64,000 bases of DNA from Chlamydiales bacterium (GTDB lineage: Bacteria; Chlamydiota; Chlamydiia; Chlamydiales; JAAKFR01), in contig JAJACP010000001.1 of the NCBI GenBank assembly GCA_022601445.1, positions 282,671-346,670 on the forward strand, in the 5' to 3' direction. Made by a program: the position numbers and the translations under genes. The notes beneath the pieces were generated by a model, which saw only the letters and a program-made list of their open reading frames with translations, was not told the origin of the DNA and ran no database searches. How positions within the stretch are numbered: the first letter of the stretch is position 1; every line of letters starts with the position of its first letter. This document shows positions 32,852 through 41,664 of this stretch, one piece after another.

Positions 32852-34705
32852 ATGAAACAAAAAAAAGCTGTTACGGGAACTCTGCGCGTTCATCATCGAG
32901 GATTTGGCTTTCTCGTTCCCGATGATCGTGCCACGCACCCCCAAGATATTTTTATCCCTAAACGGTTCACTAAAGGCGCTGTCGATGGAGACTCTGTCGA
33001 AGTGGAGATCAATGGACGTTCCTTTTCTGAAAAAGGACCGGAGGGGCGCGTTGTCAAAATTGTCCGGCGAGGACGCGCGCATGTGGCAGGGACGATCACC
33101 TACGCCGCACAAAAAAAAGCGCTCTATGCCCACGTCCCCCTTCTGGGCGAAGAGAAGCAGATGCGGATTCTTCCCTCTGATGAGAGGGAGCTTGAGGTGG
33201 GCGATCGGATCATGATCCATGTACAAGATTGGGGCTCACCCAAACGAGACAGCCTAGGAGAGATGAGCGCCTATATCGGGCATATCTCAGATCCGCGTTG
33301 CGATGTGCGTGCTGCTGTCGAAGAGTACGATCTAGATGATGCCTTTCCCTCCAAAACGTTGGATGAAGCCAAAGCATTTGGGACGCACGTGTCGGAAAAG
33401 GAGATCCAGAAAAGAGAGGATTTACGCAGTTTAGAGTGCATTACAATTGACCCGAAAACGGCCAAAGATTTTGACGATGCGCTTTCGATCGACAAAGATA
33501 AAAAAGGCCACTTTCATTTGGGTGTGCACATCGCCGATGTCTCCCATTATGTGAAAAGAGGGAGCTCGTTAGACCGTGAAGCGAGGCAAAGGTGCAACTC
33601 AGTCTACCTGCCGGGCACGGTTCTACCGATGCTACCCCATGAGCTTTCAAGCCATTTGTGTAGCTTAAAGCCTAAGGTCGACAGACTCTCAATTTCGGTG
33701 ATGATGATCTTGGATTCCACTGGAGAGCTCAAAAGCTATCGTATTACCCGTGCTGTCATCCATAGCAAAAAACGGTTCTCCTACGAGGAAGCTAAAGAGG
33801 TTTTGGATGGGAACAAAAAGAGCCGCTTTAAACCTAATTTAAACTTGATGGTTGAATTGATGCGCTGTCTAAAAACCAAGCGGGCAGAGCGAGGAAGTAT
33901 TGAGTTTGCACTGCCTGACACCTCGCTTGTGATTGATGCAAACGGGGTACCACAGGGAGTGGAGCTGGTCGAATACGATGTGACACACCAGCTTGTGGAG
34001 GAGTTTATGCTCAAAGCCAATGAAGTGGTGGCCATGCACTTAAGCAAGGAGGGTAAACCTCTCACGTTCCGTATCCACGAAGAGCCGAATCCAGAGAATA
34101 TCAAAGAGTTTGCTGCCGTGGCCTCGGCGATGGGATTTGAGATTGGGAGTAAGCCGACAGCCGAAGAGCTCCAAAATTTATTTGATGCGGCGCGTGGAAG
34201 TCCTTTCGGGCAGTTTTTGGCGACACAATTTATCCGGAGCATGAAACTGGCGAGCTACTCAACGCAAAACGTAGGACATTATGGCCTTGGCTTAGAGCAT
34301 TACACCCATTTTACCAGCCCGATTCGGCGCTACATTGACTTGGTTGTGCATCGTCTTTTGTTTGAAAAAGTGGACGGGAAGGAGAATTTTGACCAGATTG
34401 CGCTGCTCTGCTCCGAAAAAGAGCGCCTCTCTAGCCGTGCAGAGAACTCGGTGATCTTGCTGAAAAAGCTCCGTATTTTAGAAACAACATTCGAAAAAGA
34501 GCCCAACCACACCTATAAGGCCGTGGTGACAACCATTAAGCCGTTTGGGTTTTCGTTTGAACTTTCCGAGCTGCTTTTAGAGGGCTTTATCCCCTTCTCC
34601 TCGCTAAATCGAAGGCGAAAGCGGTTTCAAACGGGTGACTCTCTGAAAGTAAAACCGGCGCAGATCGACCTGATTACAAAAGAGGTGGAATGGCAACTGG
34701 GCTAA
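32852..34705 (+). CDS. rnr: Ribonuclease R
   Basis: RNase R is a processive 3'-5' exoribonuclease that degrades structured RNA and takes part in rRNA and tmRNA quality control. The 617-residue product has an N-terminal cold-shock OB domain ('GTLRVHHRGFGFLVPDD'), the RNB catalytic domain with the acidic motif 'TIDPKTAKDFDDALSI', the C-terminal RNB block 'HFTSPIRRYIDLVVHR' and a short S1-like end. It is shorter than E. coli RNase R, lacking most of the basic tail. I chose ATG 32852; the TTG at 32834 lies inside a TGCTATACT extended -10, whose -10 ends eight bases before the ATG, and there is no ribosome site, so the mRNA may be leaderless. Confidence 0.95.
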   Translation: MKQKKAVTGTLRVHHRGFGFLVPDDRATHPQDIFIPKRFTKGAVDGDSVEVEINGRSFSEKGPEGRVVKIVRRGRAHVAGTITYAAQKKALYAHVPLLGEEKQMRILPSDERELEVGDRIMIHVQDWGSPKRDSLGEMSAYIGHISDPRCDVRAAVEEYDLDDAFPSKTLDEAKAFGTHVSEKEIQKREDLRSLECITIDPKTAKDFDDALSIDKDKKGHFHLGVHIADVSHYVKRGSSLDREARQRCNSVYLPGTVLPMLPHELSSHLCSLKPKVDRLSISVMMILDSTGELKSYRITRAVIHSKKRFSYEEAKEVLDGNKKSRFKPNLNLMVELMRCLKTKRAERGSIEFALPDTSLVIDANGVPQGVELVEYDVTHQLVEEFMLKANEVVAMHLSKEGKPLTFRIHEEPNPENIKEFAAVASAMGFEIGSKPTAEELQNLFDAARGSPFGQFLATQFIRSMKLASYSTQNVGHYGLGLEHYTHFTSPIRRYIDLVVHRLLFEKVDGKENFDQIALLCSEKERLSSRAENSVILLKKLRILETTFEKEPNHTYKAVVTTIKPFGFSFELSELLLEGFIPFSSLNRRRKRFQTGDSLKVKPAQIDLITKEVEWQLG

Positions 34706-34734
34706 AATCTCCAAACTTGGTATAGAATTAAAAC

Positions 34735-35376
34735 ATGAAAAAATATTTTATCACGGGGCTGGTGATCCTCCTCCCGCTTGCGGTGACAATCGTCTTGGTT
34801 GCTTTTATCATCAATCTGCTCACCAAGCCTTTTGTTGGGTTCATTGAACAGTTTCTAGTGGGGATTCCTTTTTTTGATAAGTATAGCGCGGCTATCCACA
34901 TCATCTTGCAGATCATCCTGCTCTTTGGTCTCTTTTTCTTTACCGTGCTTCTCGGCTTTTTAGCGCGGGTGGTGGTCTTTAAGTCGCTTTTGTCAGTCTA
35001 TGACTATGTGCTGCACCGGATTCCGATTATCAAAACGGTCTATAAAGCGACCCAACAGGTGATCAAAACAATTTTTGGCACCACCTCACGTTCTTTCAAG
35101 CAAGTGGTGATGGTGCCTTTTCCCACAGAAGGCGCTTTTTGCATCGGCCTTGTCAGCAGCCCGGCCCCCTCTCTTTGCGAAAAGACAGTTGGTGTCCCTC
35201 TTGTCACCGTCTTTGTCCCGACAACACCTAACCCCACTTCGGGCTTTTTGATGATGTACAAAGAAGACGAGGTGATCTATCTCGATATGAAAATCGAAGA
35301 GGCATTCAAATATATTATTTCATGCGGTGTGATTACATCCGATGAGATCGATCTCCCTCCTGAAATTTCGCCTTGA
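34735..35376 (+). CDS. DUF502 family membrane protein
   Basis: The 213-residue protein has two N-terminal membrane helices (MKKYFITGLVILLPLAVTIV and about 55-80) and the DUF502 landmarks 'FVGFIEQFLVGIPF', 'HRIPIIKTVYKATQQVIKTI', 'FPTEGAFCIGLVS' and 'VFVPTTPNPTSGFLMM'. The function of the family is unknown. It lies upstream of the two small basic proteins and ybeY, the order I recall for C. trachomatis CT421. A TATAGA/TAGAAT box lies 6-8 bases before the ATG with no ribosome site, so a leaderless start is possible. Confidence 0.93.
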   Translation: MKKYFITGLVILLPLAVTIVLVAFIINLLTKPFVGFIEQFLVGIPFFDKYSAAIHIILQIILLFGLFFFTVLLGFLARVVVFKSLLSVYDYVLHRIPIIKTVYKATQQVIKTIFGTTSRSFKQVVMVPFPTEGAFCIGLVSSPAPSLCEKTVGVPLVTVFVPTTPNPTSGFLMMYKEDEVIYLDMKIEEAFKYIISCGVITSDEIDLPPEISP

Positions 35377-35401
35377 GGTTTTTTAAGAAAAAAAGTAAGA
35401 T
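35373..35401 (+). promoter_or_regulatory. Promoter of the small-protein/ybeY operon
   Basis: TTGAGG (35373-35378) and TAAGAT (35396-35401) are 17 bases apart, overlapping the stop codon of the DUF502 gene. Predicted start is near 35408, giving a leader of about 22 bases before the first small gene. Confidence 0.6.
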
Positions 35402-35429
35402 CTTGCCTCTTTATCGATGAGGTAGAACA

Positions 35430-35597
35430 ATGACACGAACCAGTAAACAGGAAGAGAGACGAGCCAGATCGCCTCGCAAACACAAGAAGCCTTCGGTTAA
35501 AACCGGACCTAAGAAAGACAATCTTCCGAGTGGATACAAGGAGCATGCGAATGCGCTCTCTACGGAAGCTAATGTTTTTATCCCAAAAGTTAAATAG
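35430..35597 (+). CDS. Small very basic protein (55 residues)
   Basis: A 55-codon gene from ATG 35430 (MTRTSKQEERRARSPRKHKK at the start, ending 'STEANVFIPKVK'). GATGAGG lies about 8 bases upstream. It is lysine- and arginine-rich and precedes the PVC small basic protein by nine bases. Chlamydia encodes two tiny proteins in this position (CT421.1 and CT421.2 as I recall), which supports it as a real gene. Its basic nature suggests RNA or ribosome binding, but this is inference. Confidence 0.75.
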   Translation: MTRTSKQEERRARSPRKHKKPSVKTGPKKDNLPSGYKEHANALSTEANVFIPKVK

Positions 35598-35606
35598 GTT
35601 ATTAAA

Positions 35607-35768
35607 ATGTCACGCCATAAAAGTTACGGAAAATCAAATAAAGGGGGCCAAAAGCGCAACGTGTTGAAACGTTTTGAGCGCATCGAGGTTCTCAAAAAGT
35701 TAGGTCGTTGGGACAAAGAGAAAAACACACGCGCAACCGGACTTCCTAAAACACCTCCTATTGCCTAA
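35607..35768 (+). CDS. Small basic protein of the Chlamydiae/Verrucomicrobia/Planctomycetes type
   Basis: A 53-codon gene. The product (MSRHKSYGKSNKGGQKRNVL, then KRFERIEVLKKLGRW and ending 'TGLPKTPPIA') matches the short, highly conserved small basic protein family restricted to the PVC superphylum (the TIGRFAM model for it is, from memory, TIGR04137). It is suspected to be ribosome-associated because of its charge and conservation; this is unproven. It overlaps the earliest possible ybeY start. Confidence 0.88.
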   Translation: MSRHKSYGKSNKGGQKRNVLKRFERIEVLKKLGRWDKEKNTRATGLPKTPPIA

Positions 35769-35790
35769 TGCATCACCACCGTCTTCGGAC

Positions 35791-36240
35791 ATGAAGGTTC
35801 TGGTATTCAATCAACAAGATGACTTGGCTATCCGGGTTGATTCGGTTAAGCCGGTTATCCAGCACCTTCTTACCCAAGAAAAACGAGCCACCGACGAGGT
35901 GGCTGTTTACTTTGTCTCCACACAGGAAATTTCCCATCTTCATCAGGAGTTTTTCAACGACTCCACTACAACAGATTGCATTTCTTTTCCTCTGGATCAA
36001 GAGGAAGAAACGGGCTACCATGTGCTCGGAGAAATTTTTATCTGTCCGATGACGGCTCTCGATTTTGTACAAAAAACAGGTGGAGACTGCTACCAAGAAC
36101 TCACCCTCTATTTAGTGCATGGAATGCTCCACCTCATAGGATATGACGATATTGAAGAGAATAAACGTCTTGAAATGCGCGCAGCAGAAGCGCGCAACAT
36201 GGAGCCGTTGATTCGACAAAAACTTCTTTTACGTGGATAA
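35791..36240 (+). CDS. ybeY: Endoribonuclease YbeY (rRNA maturation)
   Basis: YbeY is a single-strand-specific, metal-dependent RNase that matures the 3' end of 16S rRNA. The zinc motif H-x3-H-x5-H type is present in 'YLVHGMLHLIGYDD', with the upstream 'DCISFPLDQ' block. I chose ATG 35791 (MKVLVFNQQDD, 149 residues); a TTG at 35761 would start inside the preceding gene. The 3' end overlaps or abuts the next gene, depending on that gene's start. Confidence 0.95.
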   Translation: MKVLVFNQQDDLAIRVDSVKPVIQHLLTQEKRATDEVAVYFVSTQEISHLHQEFFNDSTTTDCISFPLDQEEETGYHVLGEIFICPMTALDFVQKTGGDCYQELTLYLVHGMLHLIGYDDIEENKRLEMRAAEARNMEPLIRQKLLLRG

Positions 36241-36250
36241 TGATGAGAAT

Positions 36251-37564
36251 ATGCTAACGAGCTGTATCCTTCTTTCGGTTTTTTTTCTGATCTGGGCGTT
36301 TTTCTTAACGACAACTACCCACACCCTCACACGCCTGGGTGAGACACGCTCGCTTGAGCTTGTCAAAAACTATCCTTACCGGTTTTTTTACTATCCTTTT
36401 CACTCTCTATTATTTAAAAAACCTCCTTTTGAACTCATTATTTTTTCGGCAACCCTTGGGGAAAACGTGGCACGCCTCGGCTATGCGGCGACGGCTGTTT
36501 TTGGTCTTCTTCACTTCTCCTCTTTATCCGCTCTCCATGTGGTGTGGATTTCTATTCTGCTTTTATTCCTTATCTTGTTAATTGGAGACTTTTTCCCCAG
36601 GCTCTGGGCCATCCGCAATCCTGAATATGCGCTCTCTTTTTCGCTTGCGTTTGCCTCTTTTTTCCTCTTTCTTTCATTCCCGTTTTCGTTTGTCTTTCTG
36701 AAGTTCGCTGATTACTCCACCCGCGTGCGTGAGAAAGTCCAGGGAGGTGATCCGCTTGAGGAGATGAAGGAGACGATTGTAAACATCCTCCATACAGCAG
36801 ATGTAAAAGGAAAACTCAATGCAACTGATATCAAGCTGATTGAATCGGTGGTGAAGTTTAAAGACCGGATTGTTCGTGAAGTGATGGTACCGAGGGTTGA
36901 TCTTTTCAGCCTGGGGGGAGAGACCTCGATTCGATCAGCTGCCCGCTCACTTGTAGAAGAGGGATATAGCCGAACGCCTGTGTATAAAGAGAGTGTAGAC
37001 AACATCATTGGCGTTTTGATGTTTAAAGACATACTTGAGCTTTATATGGACTGTTTAGAGGAGAAAAAAGACACCTCTTTATTAGACGCTCCGATTGAAA
37101 CGATTGCAAAAAGCGTTTTCTACACTCCAGAAACAAAAAAAGTCTCCCACCTTCTTCAGGAATTTCGCACAAAGCAGATGCATATGGCCATCGTGGTGGA
37201 TGAATATGGAGGCACCGAGGGAGTGGTCACCATGGAAGACATTTTAGAGGAGATTGTGGGGGAGATCGCGGACGAATACGATGTGGATGAAGAGCTACTC
37301 TATACGGCGCAGCCTGGAGGAGGTAGTTGGATTGTCGATGCGCGCCTGTCTATTTTAGATGCTGAGGAGATTTTCCATATCCACGTCCCTCAGGAAGGTG
37401 ATTACGACACCATTGGCGGCTATATATTCCATAAAGTGGGAGCTATCCCCGAAAAAGGGCTCCGGATCCATCATGAAGATTTCGATTTGGAGATTTTGAG
37501 TGCCTCGGAACGGAGCATCGAAAAAGTGCGTGTCACTCCTAGACACAAAGAGAGCGAGGAATGA
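36251..37564 (+). CDS. CNNM/CBS-domain transporter-like protein (HlyC/CorC family)
   Basis: The 437-residue product (from ATG 36251; GTG 36233 is possible) has about four membrane helices in residues 1-155 (a CNNM/DUF21-like part), two CBS domains ('VMVPRVDLFSLGGETSIRSA' onward and 'MHMAIVVDEYGGTEGVVTME') and a C-terminal CorC/HlyC domain ('GSWIVDARLSILDAEEIF'). The family is linked to magnesium export in some bacteria; older annotations call it hemolysin. It follows ybeY as in Chlamydia and shares ATGA with the RNase Y gene. Confidence 0.9.
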   Translation: MLTSCILLSVFFLIWAFFLTTTTHTLTRLGETRSLELVKNYPYRFFYYPFHSLLFKKPPFELIIFSATLGENVARLGYAATAVFGLLHFSSLSALHVVWISILLLFLILLIGDFFPRLWAIRNPEYALSFSLAFASFFLFLSFPFSFVFLKFADYSTRVREKVQGGDPLEEMKETIVNILHTADVKGKLNATDIKLIESVVKFKDRIVREVMVPRVDLFSLGGETSIRSAARSLVEEGYSRTPVYKESVDNIIGVLMFKDILELYMDCLEEKKDTSLLDAPIETIAKSVFYTPETKKVSHLLQEFRTKQMHMAIVVDEYGGTEGVVTMEDILEEIVGEIADEYDVDEELLYTAQPGGGSWIVDARLSILDAEEIFHIHVPQEGDYDTIGGYIFHKVGAIPEKGLRIHHEDFDLEILSASERSIEKVRVTPRHKESEE

Positions 37565-39045
37565 ACGTGATGCTTCCGCTCACGACTTTTCTGATTGGAC
37601 TGCTTCTCTATTATCTCATCCATAAAGTGAAAACAGGGGGCTTTGAAAAGCTCTCTGAGCAAATTTTGCAAAGAGCCCAAATAGAAGCAGAACGCAAGCA
37701 GAGCGCACTTACCCTCAAACTTCAAGAGAGAGAGTTTACTTCTCGTTCAGAAATCGAGCAAAAAAGGCTCAAGGAAAAGCAAAAGATCGATAGGCAGCTC
37801 GAAGAGATCGAAAAAAAGCTCTTGGAGATCCACAAAAAAGAAGCGAAGCTTGAAAAAATCGAAGATGAGCGCCTGATCCTCCAGGAGAAACAGGCGGCTA
37901 TTTTGAAAGAATTAGAACGACTTGCCTCTCTAACCCAAGAGGAGGCACGCGCTGAGCTCTTTCAAAAAATCTCTCAAGAGAGCCAGCATGAAATGGCCAA
38001 ACTGATTTTGCGAACAAAAAAAGAGGCTGAGGAAGAGAGTAAAAAGAGCGCTGCCGCGATCATCGCAACCGCCATTAACCGAATGGTACTCTCGACAACC
38101 TCAGAGGTTTCTGTCATTACCGTCGCCCTTCCCAACCAAGAGATGAAAGGACGTGTGATTGGACGAGAGGGGCGCAATATCCGCGCGCTTGAGCAGTCAA
38201 CAGGCGTCAACTTTGTCGTAGACGATACGCCCAATGCCATTGTCATCTCCGGATTTGATCCCATTCGCAAGGAGATTGCCAAGCAAGCTTTAAAAACCTT
38301 GATTCAAGATGGGCGTATTCATCCCACACGTATTGAAGAAGTTGTCCAAAGGACTCAAGAGCGTGTGAGAGTCGAGATCAAAGAGCACGGAGAAGATGCA
38401 GCGCTACGTGCTTCTGTCATCGGCCTTCACCCCGAGCTACTGACTCTTCTAGGACAGTTGAATTTTCGTTTTAGTTATGGTCAAAATGTGTTAGAGCACT
38501 CTGTTGAAGTGAGTCGCTTAATGGGAATGATTGCCAGTGAGTTGGGTCTGGATTGCGCGCTTGCGCGGCGTATGGGGCTTTTACATGATATTGGAAAAGC
38601 GGTTTCACACGAAGTAGAGGGCTCCCACGCTCTGATTGGCCGCGATCAAGCGCTCCGCTTTGGTGAAAGTGAAGCGGTGGCCAATGGAATTGGGTGCCAC
38701 CATGAAGAGATTCTTCCATTGACAATTGAGGGCAGTCTGTGTGGTGCGGCCGATCGGATTTCGGGCAGCCGTCCCGGAGCACGGGTTGAGGCTTTAGAGA
38801 ACTATCTAAAGCGTGCGCATAAACTAGAGCGCATTTCCACCCAGTTTGAGGGAGTGGAGCAAGCCTATGCCCTACAGGCTGGACGTGAGATTCGGGTGAT
38901 TGTCGAACCCGATCGATTTGATGATACCGCGACGATTCACCTAGCCCGGTCAATTGCCAAGCAGATTGAGGATGAGCTGAGTTATCCTGGTCGGATTAAA
39001 GTGACCGTTATCCGCGAAAAACGCGCTATTGAATATGCCACTTAA
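37561..39045 (+). CDS. rny: Ribonuclease Y
   Basis: RNase Y is a membrane-tethered endoribonuclease that starts mRNA decay in many bacteria without, or alongside, RNase E. The 494-residue product has an N-terminal membrane helix (MLPLTTFLIGLLLYYLI), a long charged coiled coil (about 30-165), a KH domain ('GRVIGREGRNIRALEQSTGV') and an HD domain ('VLEHSVEVSRLMGMIA', 'RRMGLLHDIGKA'). Length is close to the Bacillus protein (520). The overlap with the CBS gene implies co-transcription. In Chlamydia, as I recall, this gene is absent from the corresponding position, where the STAS gene follows directly. Confidence 0.95.
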   Translation: MNVMLPLTTFLIGLLLYYLIHKVKTGGFEKLSEQILQRAQIEAERKQSALTLKLQEREFTSRSEIEQKRLKEKQKIDRQLEEIEKKLLEIHKKEAKLEKIEDERLILQEKQAAILKELERLASLTQEEARAELFQKISQESQHEMAKLILRTKKEAEEESKKSAAAIIATAINRMVLSTTSEVSVITVALPNQEMKGRVIGREGRNIRALEQSTGVNFVVDDTPNAIVISGFDPIRKEIAKQALKTLIQDGRIHPTRIEEVVQRTQERVRVEIKEHGEDAALRASVIGLHPELLTLLGQLNFRFSYGQNVLEHSVEVSRLMGMIASELGLDCALARRMGLLHDIGKAVSHEVEGSHALIGRDQALRFGESEAVANGIGCHHEEILPLTIEGSLCGAADRISGSRPGARVEALENYLKRAHKLERISTQFEGVEQAYALQAGREIRVIVEPDRFDDTATIHLARSIAKQIEDELSYPGRIKVTVIREKRAIEYAT

Positions 39046-39140
39046 CCCCACATCCGCGCCCGTGCCCGCGCCCGCGCCCGAAATCACTCAACCTTGAACC
39101 ACCCTTCTTTCCTCACATCCACGCACAAACTGATTATGCC

Positions 39141-39168
39141 TTGACACACCAAATCTCATGGGTTATTC
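39141..39168 (+). promoter_or_regulatory. Putative promoter of the STAS gene
   Basis: A perfect TTGACA (39141-39146) is followed after 16 bases by TTATTC (39163-39168), a weak -10. The next gene's ribosome site and ATG 39193 lie just downstream. Upstream, 39054-39080 is a GC-rich run of CGCCCG hexamers. Confidence 0.5.
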
Positions 39169-39192
39169 CTTGTGAATAGTCTGGAGGAGCTC

Positions 39193-39528
39193 ATGGAAAT
39201 TTTTGAAGAAGAAAAAGGAAAAGCAACTGTTTTTTCGCTTAAAGGAAGACTCGATAGCGCCTCTTCAACTGATGTAGAAAAAAAAATCCTTGAAGTGATT
39301 GAAGGTGGGTCTAAAAACGTAATTCTCGATTTTTCTTCCCTCGATTACATTTCAAGCGCTGGAATCCGCGTTCTTGTGCATTGCCATAAAGAAATCGAAA
39401 AAAAACAGGGTCATATCTGCTTAGCTGCTGTTTCTAAACCAATTGAAAACGTACTCTATATTACAGGGTTCCTCCCCTACTTTAAAGTTTATGAAGGAAG
39501 GTCCCAAGCAATTGAGGATCTGAATTGA
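39193..39528 (+). CDS. rsbV: STAS-domain anti-sigma-factor antagonist (RsbV-like)
   Basis: STAS antagonists bind and sequester anti-sigma kinases when unphosphorylated. The 111-residue product has the family's 'GRLDSASSTDVE' and the phosphorylation-site segment 'LDYISSAGIRVLVHCHKEIE'. ATG 39193 is chosen because GGAGGA lies six bases upstream; the GTG at 39172 is before that site. It stands in the same place as the RsbV-like CT424 of C. trachomatis, between the CBS and DUF3604 genes. Confidence 0.9.
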   Translation: MEIFEEEKGKATVFSLKGRLDSASSTDVEKKILEVIEGGSKNVILDFSSLDYISSAGIRVLVHCHKEIEKKQGHICLAAVSKPIENVLYITGFLPYFKVYEGRSQAIEDLN

Positions 39529-39587
39529 GAAAAAACGCTCAGACAGATATGATCCTATTTCTTACAATTTAACTTAAGTACTCTTAT

Positions 39588-41477
39588 ATGCGTCGATCCA
39601 TCTGCTATAGCGAGCCTCAGGTAGCACGCGCCGGGCAAACCTCAACGTGGAAATTCCACTACACAACATCCTCTTCCCTTCCAAAAGGAACGCGGATGAA
39701 ATTCGATATGCTGAGCCAAGGAAGAGATATTGACTGGGAAGTTCCCTCCGCTAATCTCGAAGAAGAAGCCAATGTCATCTACGCCGAACTAGAGGATGGA
39801 GAGCTCATCGAACTCTCTGAGGTCGAGGCGCCAGATTCAATTGTCCCTCAATATGAGTTTACGCTCCCTTCTCCTCTAAAAATTGGGGGAAAAGTCACCA
39901 TTGTCATGGGGGTTCCTCCAACCCATGACGGCTCTTCGGAAGAATTTGGTAATGAATGTCAACTCACCATTCAACGCCGTCGCCCCTTCTACCTCTACAT
40001 CGATCCTAAAGGAAAGGGAAACTACGAAGATCCTGAAATTTTCTCCGTCGACATCCGGGGGAGCGCGCTCCACACGATCCGCATTCTCGCGCCCTCTTTT
40101 GTCGCAAAAAACAAACGGTTTGATATCACGGTCCGATTCGAAGATGAATATGGAAATTTAACCAATTCAGCTCCTGAAGAGACGTTAATTGAGCTTTCCT
40201 ATGAGCATCTGCGCGAGAATTTAAACTGGAAGCTTTTTGTCCCTGAAACAGGCTTTGTGACCCTCCCCAACCTCTATTTTAACGAGGCGGGCACCTACCG
40301 AATCCAACTGAGAAACCTCCATACAAAAGAGACCTTCATCTCAGCCCCGGTTAAGTGCTTTCAAGAAAATGGCCGCAACCTCTTTTGGGGCTTGCTACAT
40401 GGAGAATCAGAACGGGTCGATTCAACCGAAAACATTGAAAGTTGCCTACGCCACTTTCGTGATGAGAAAGCCTTTAACTTTTTTGCTACCTCACCCTTCG
40501 ATAATGTTGAAGAGACGTCGAATGAAATCTGGAAAACGATCTCCCAAAATGTCACCGAATTCAATGAAGAGGACCGCTTTGCTACCCTTCTAGGCTTCCA
40601 ATTTAAAGGAGAGCCCGGCAGAGAAGGTATGCGACAAATGCTTTTTCATAAAGATGCTAAACCCATCTTAAGGCAGAAAGAATCGAAATACTCAACTCTG
40701 GGTAAAATTTATAAGACATTCACCCCAAAAGATCTCCTTTCGATCCCCACGTTTACGATGGGTAAAGGTAAGCATTTTGACTTTAAGGACTTTAACCCTG
40801 AATTTGAGCGTGTGGTCGAAATCTACAACGCTTGGGGAAGCTCTGAGGGACTAGATGGAACCTATCCGATTACAGGTGGTGTGGAGGCGACGTCTGCAGG
40901 CTCTATTGTGGAAGCATTAAAAAAGAACATACGCTTTGGTTTTGTTGCCGGCGGCTTGGATGATCGGGGAATCTATAGCGATTTTTACGAAAGCGATCAA
41001 CAGCAGTACACGCCAGGGTTAACGGGAATCATGTGCGAAAAATATACACGTGAATCCATGTTGGAAGCGCTGGCAAAACGGAGTTGTTACGCGACCACAG
41101 GAGCGCGCATCATTGTGGGCTTCCATGTAGCGGGTCAGCCGATGGGCTCGTTTCTCTCCTCAGCACAAAAACCCGGGCTTTGCGTCAACAGACACATTTC
41201 CGGCTATCTTGCCGGCACGGCAAAACTCAAGCAAGTGGAAGTGATCCGCAATGGCACTGTCATTCACACCTTCTCTCCCACTGAATATCACTACGATTAT
41301 TACTATGATGATATGGAGCCTCTTGATAAGGTTACTTTAGATGGGCAAGGAAGTGATCCCTTCGTCTTTTACTACTTGAGAGTCACGCAGGAAGATGGTC
41401 ATATGGCCTGGAGCTCTCCCATTTGGGTTGATTGTGCACCTGAGTCGCCTCCTGCAAAAGGGAAAAAAAGTGGATAA
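39588..41477 (+). CDS. DUF3604 family protein
   Basis: The 629-residue protein belongs to DUF3604, whose C-terminal part resembles PHP-type metal-dependent hydrolases. Visible are 'LFWGLLHGESERVDSTENIE' (the first His-containing metal motif; most PHP proteins have a D-x-H here), 'TPKDLLSIPTFTMGKGKHFD', 'VEIYNAWGSSEG', 'FVAGGLDDRG' and 'RSCYATTGARIIVGF'. The N-terminal 250 residues look like a beta-sandwich. No signal peptide is seen. Biochemical role unknown. Its stop codon overlaps the GTG start of nqrM. Confidence 0.88.
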   Translation: MRRSICYSEPQVARAGQTSTWKFHYTTSSSLPKGTRMKFDMLSQGRDIDWEVPSANLEEEANVIYAELEDGELIELSEVEAPDSIVPQYEFTLPSPLKIGGKVTIVMGVPPTHDGSSEEFGNECQLTIQRRRPFYLYIDPKGKGNYEDPEIFSVDIRGSALHTIRILAPSFVAKNKRFDITVRFEDEYGNLTNSAPEETLIELSYEHLRENLNWKLFVPETGFVTLPNLYFNEAGTYRIQLRNLHTKETFISAPVKCFQENGRNLFWGLLHGESERVDSTENIESCLRHFRDEKAFNFFATSPFDNVEETSNEIWKTISQNVTEFNEEDRFATLLGFQFKGEPGREGMRQMLFHKDAKPILRQKESKYSTLGKIYKTFTPKDLLSIPTFTMGKGKHFDFKDFNPEFERVVEIYNAWGSSEGLDGTYPITGGVEATSAGSIVEALKKNIRFGFVAGGLDDRGIYSDFYESDQQQYTPGLTGIMCEKYTRESMLEALAKRSCYATTGARIIVGFHVAGQPMGSFLSSAQKPGLCVNRHISGYLAGTAKLKQVEVIRNGTVIHTFSPTEYHYDYYYDDMEPLDKVTLDGQGSDPFVFYYLRVTQEDGHMAWSSPIWVDCAPESPPAKGKKSG

Positions 41478-41664
41478 CTTAATCCTAACAATCATTGCAG
41501 CCGTTGTCCTCATGGGGCTTGTCATTGCAGGGCTTGCCATTGGATTAATCTTAACTGGAAAATCACGACTAAAACGAGGATGCGGTTTGTCGCCTAAGAA
41601 AAAGAAGGATGACAGCAGCTCATGCCCCTTGTGTGGAGATAAAAAAGATGAGTGTGACAAGTGA
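41470..41664 (+). CDS. nqrM: NqrM-like Na+-NQR maturation protein
   Basis: The 64-residue product begins at GTG 41470 (ribosome-site-like AAAAGGGA upstream; the start overlaps the stop of the DUF3604 gene) and has one membrane helix ('LILTIIAAVVLMGLVIAGLA') followed by a basic segment and four cysteines (RGCGL, SSCPLCGDKKDEC). That is the layout of NqrM (DUF539), which delivers iron to the Na+-translocating NADH:quinone oxidoreductase. Chlamydiae use Na+-NQR, and the downstream genes make its quinone substrate, which fits well. Confidence 0.82.
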   Translation: MDNLILTIIAAVVLMGLVIAGLAIGLILTGKSRLKRGCGLSPKKKKDDSSSCPLCGDKKDECDK

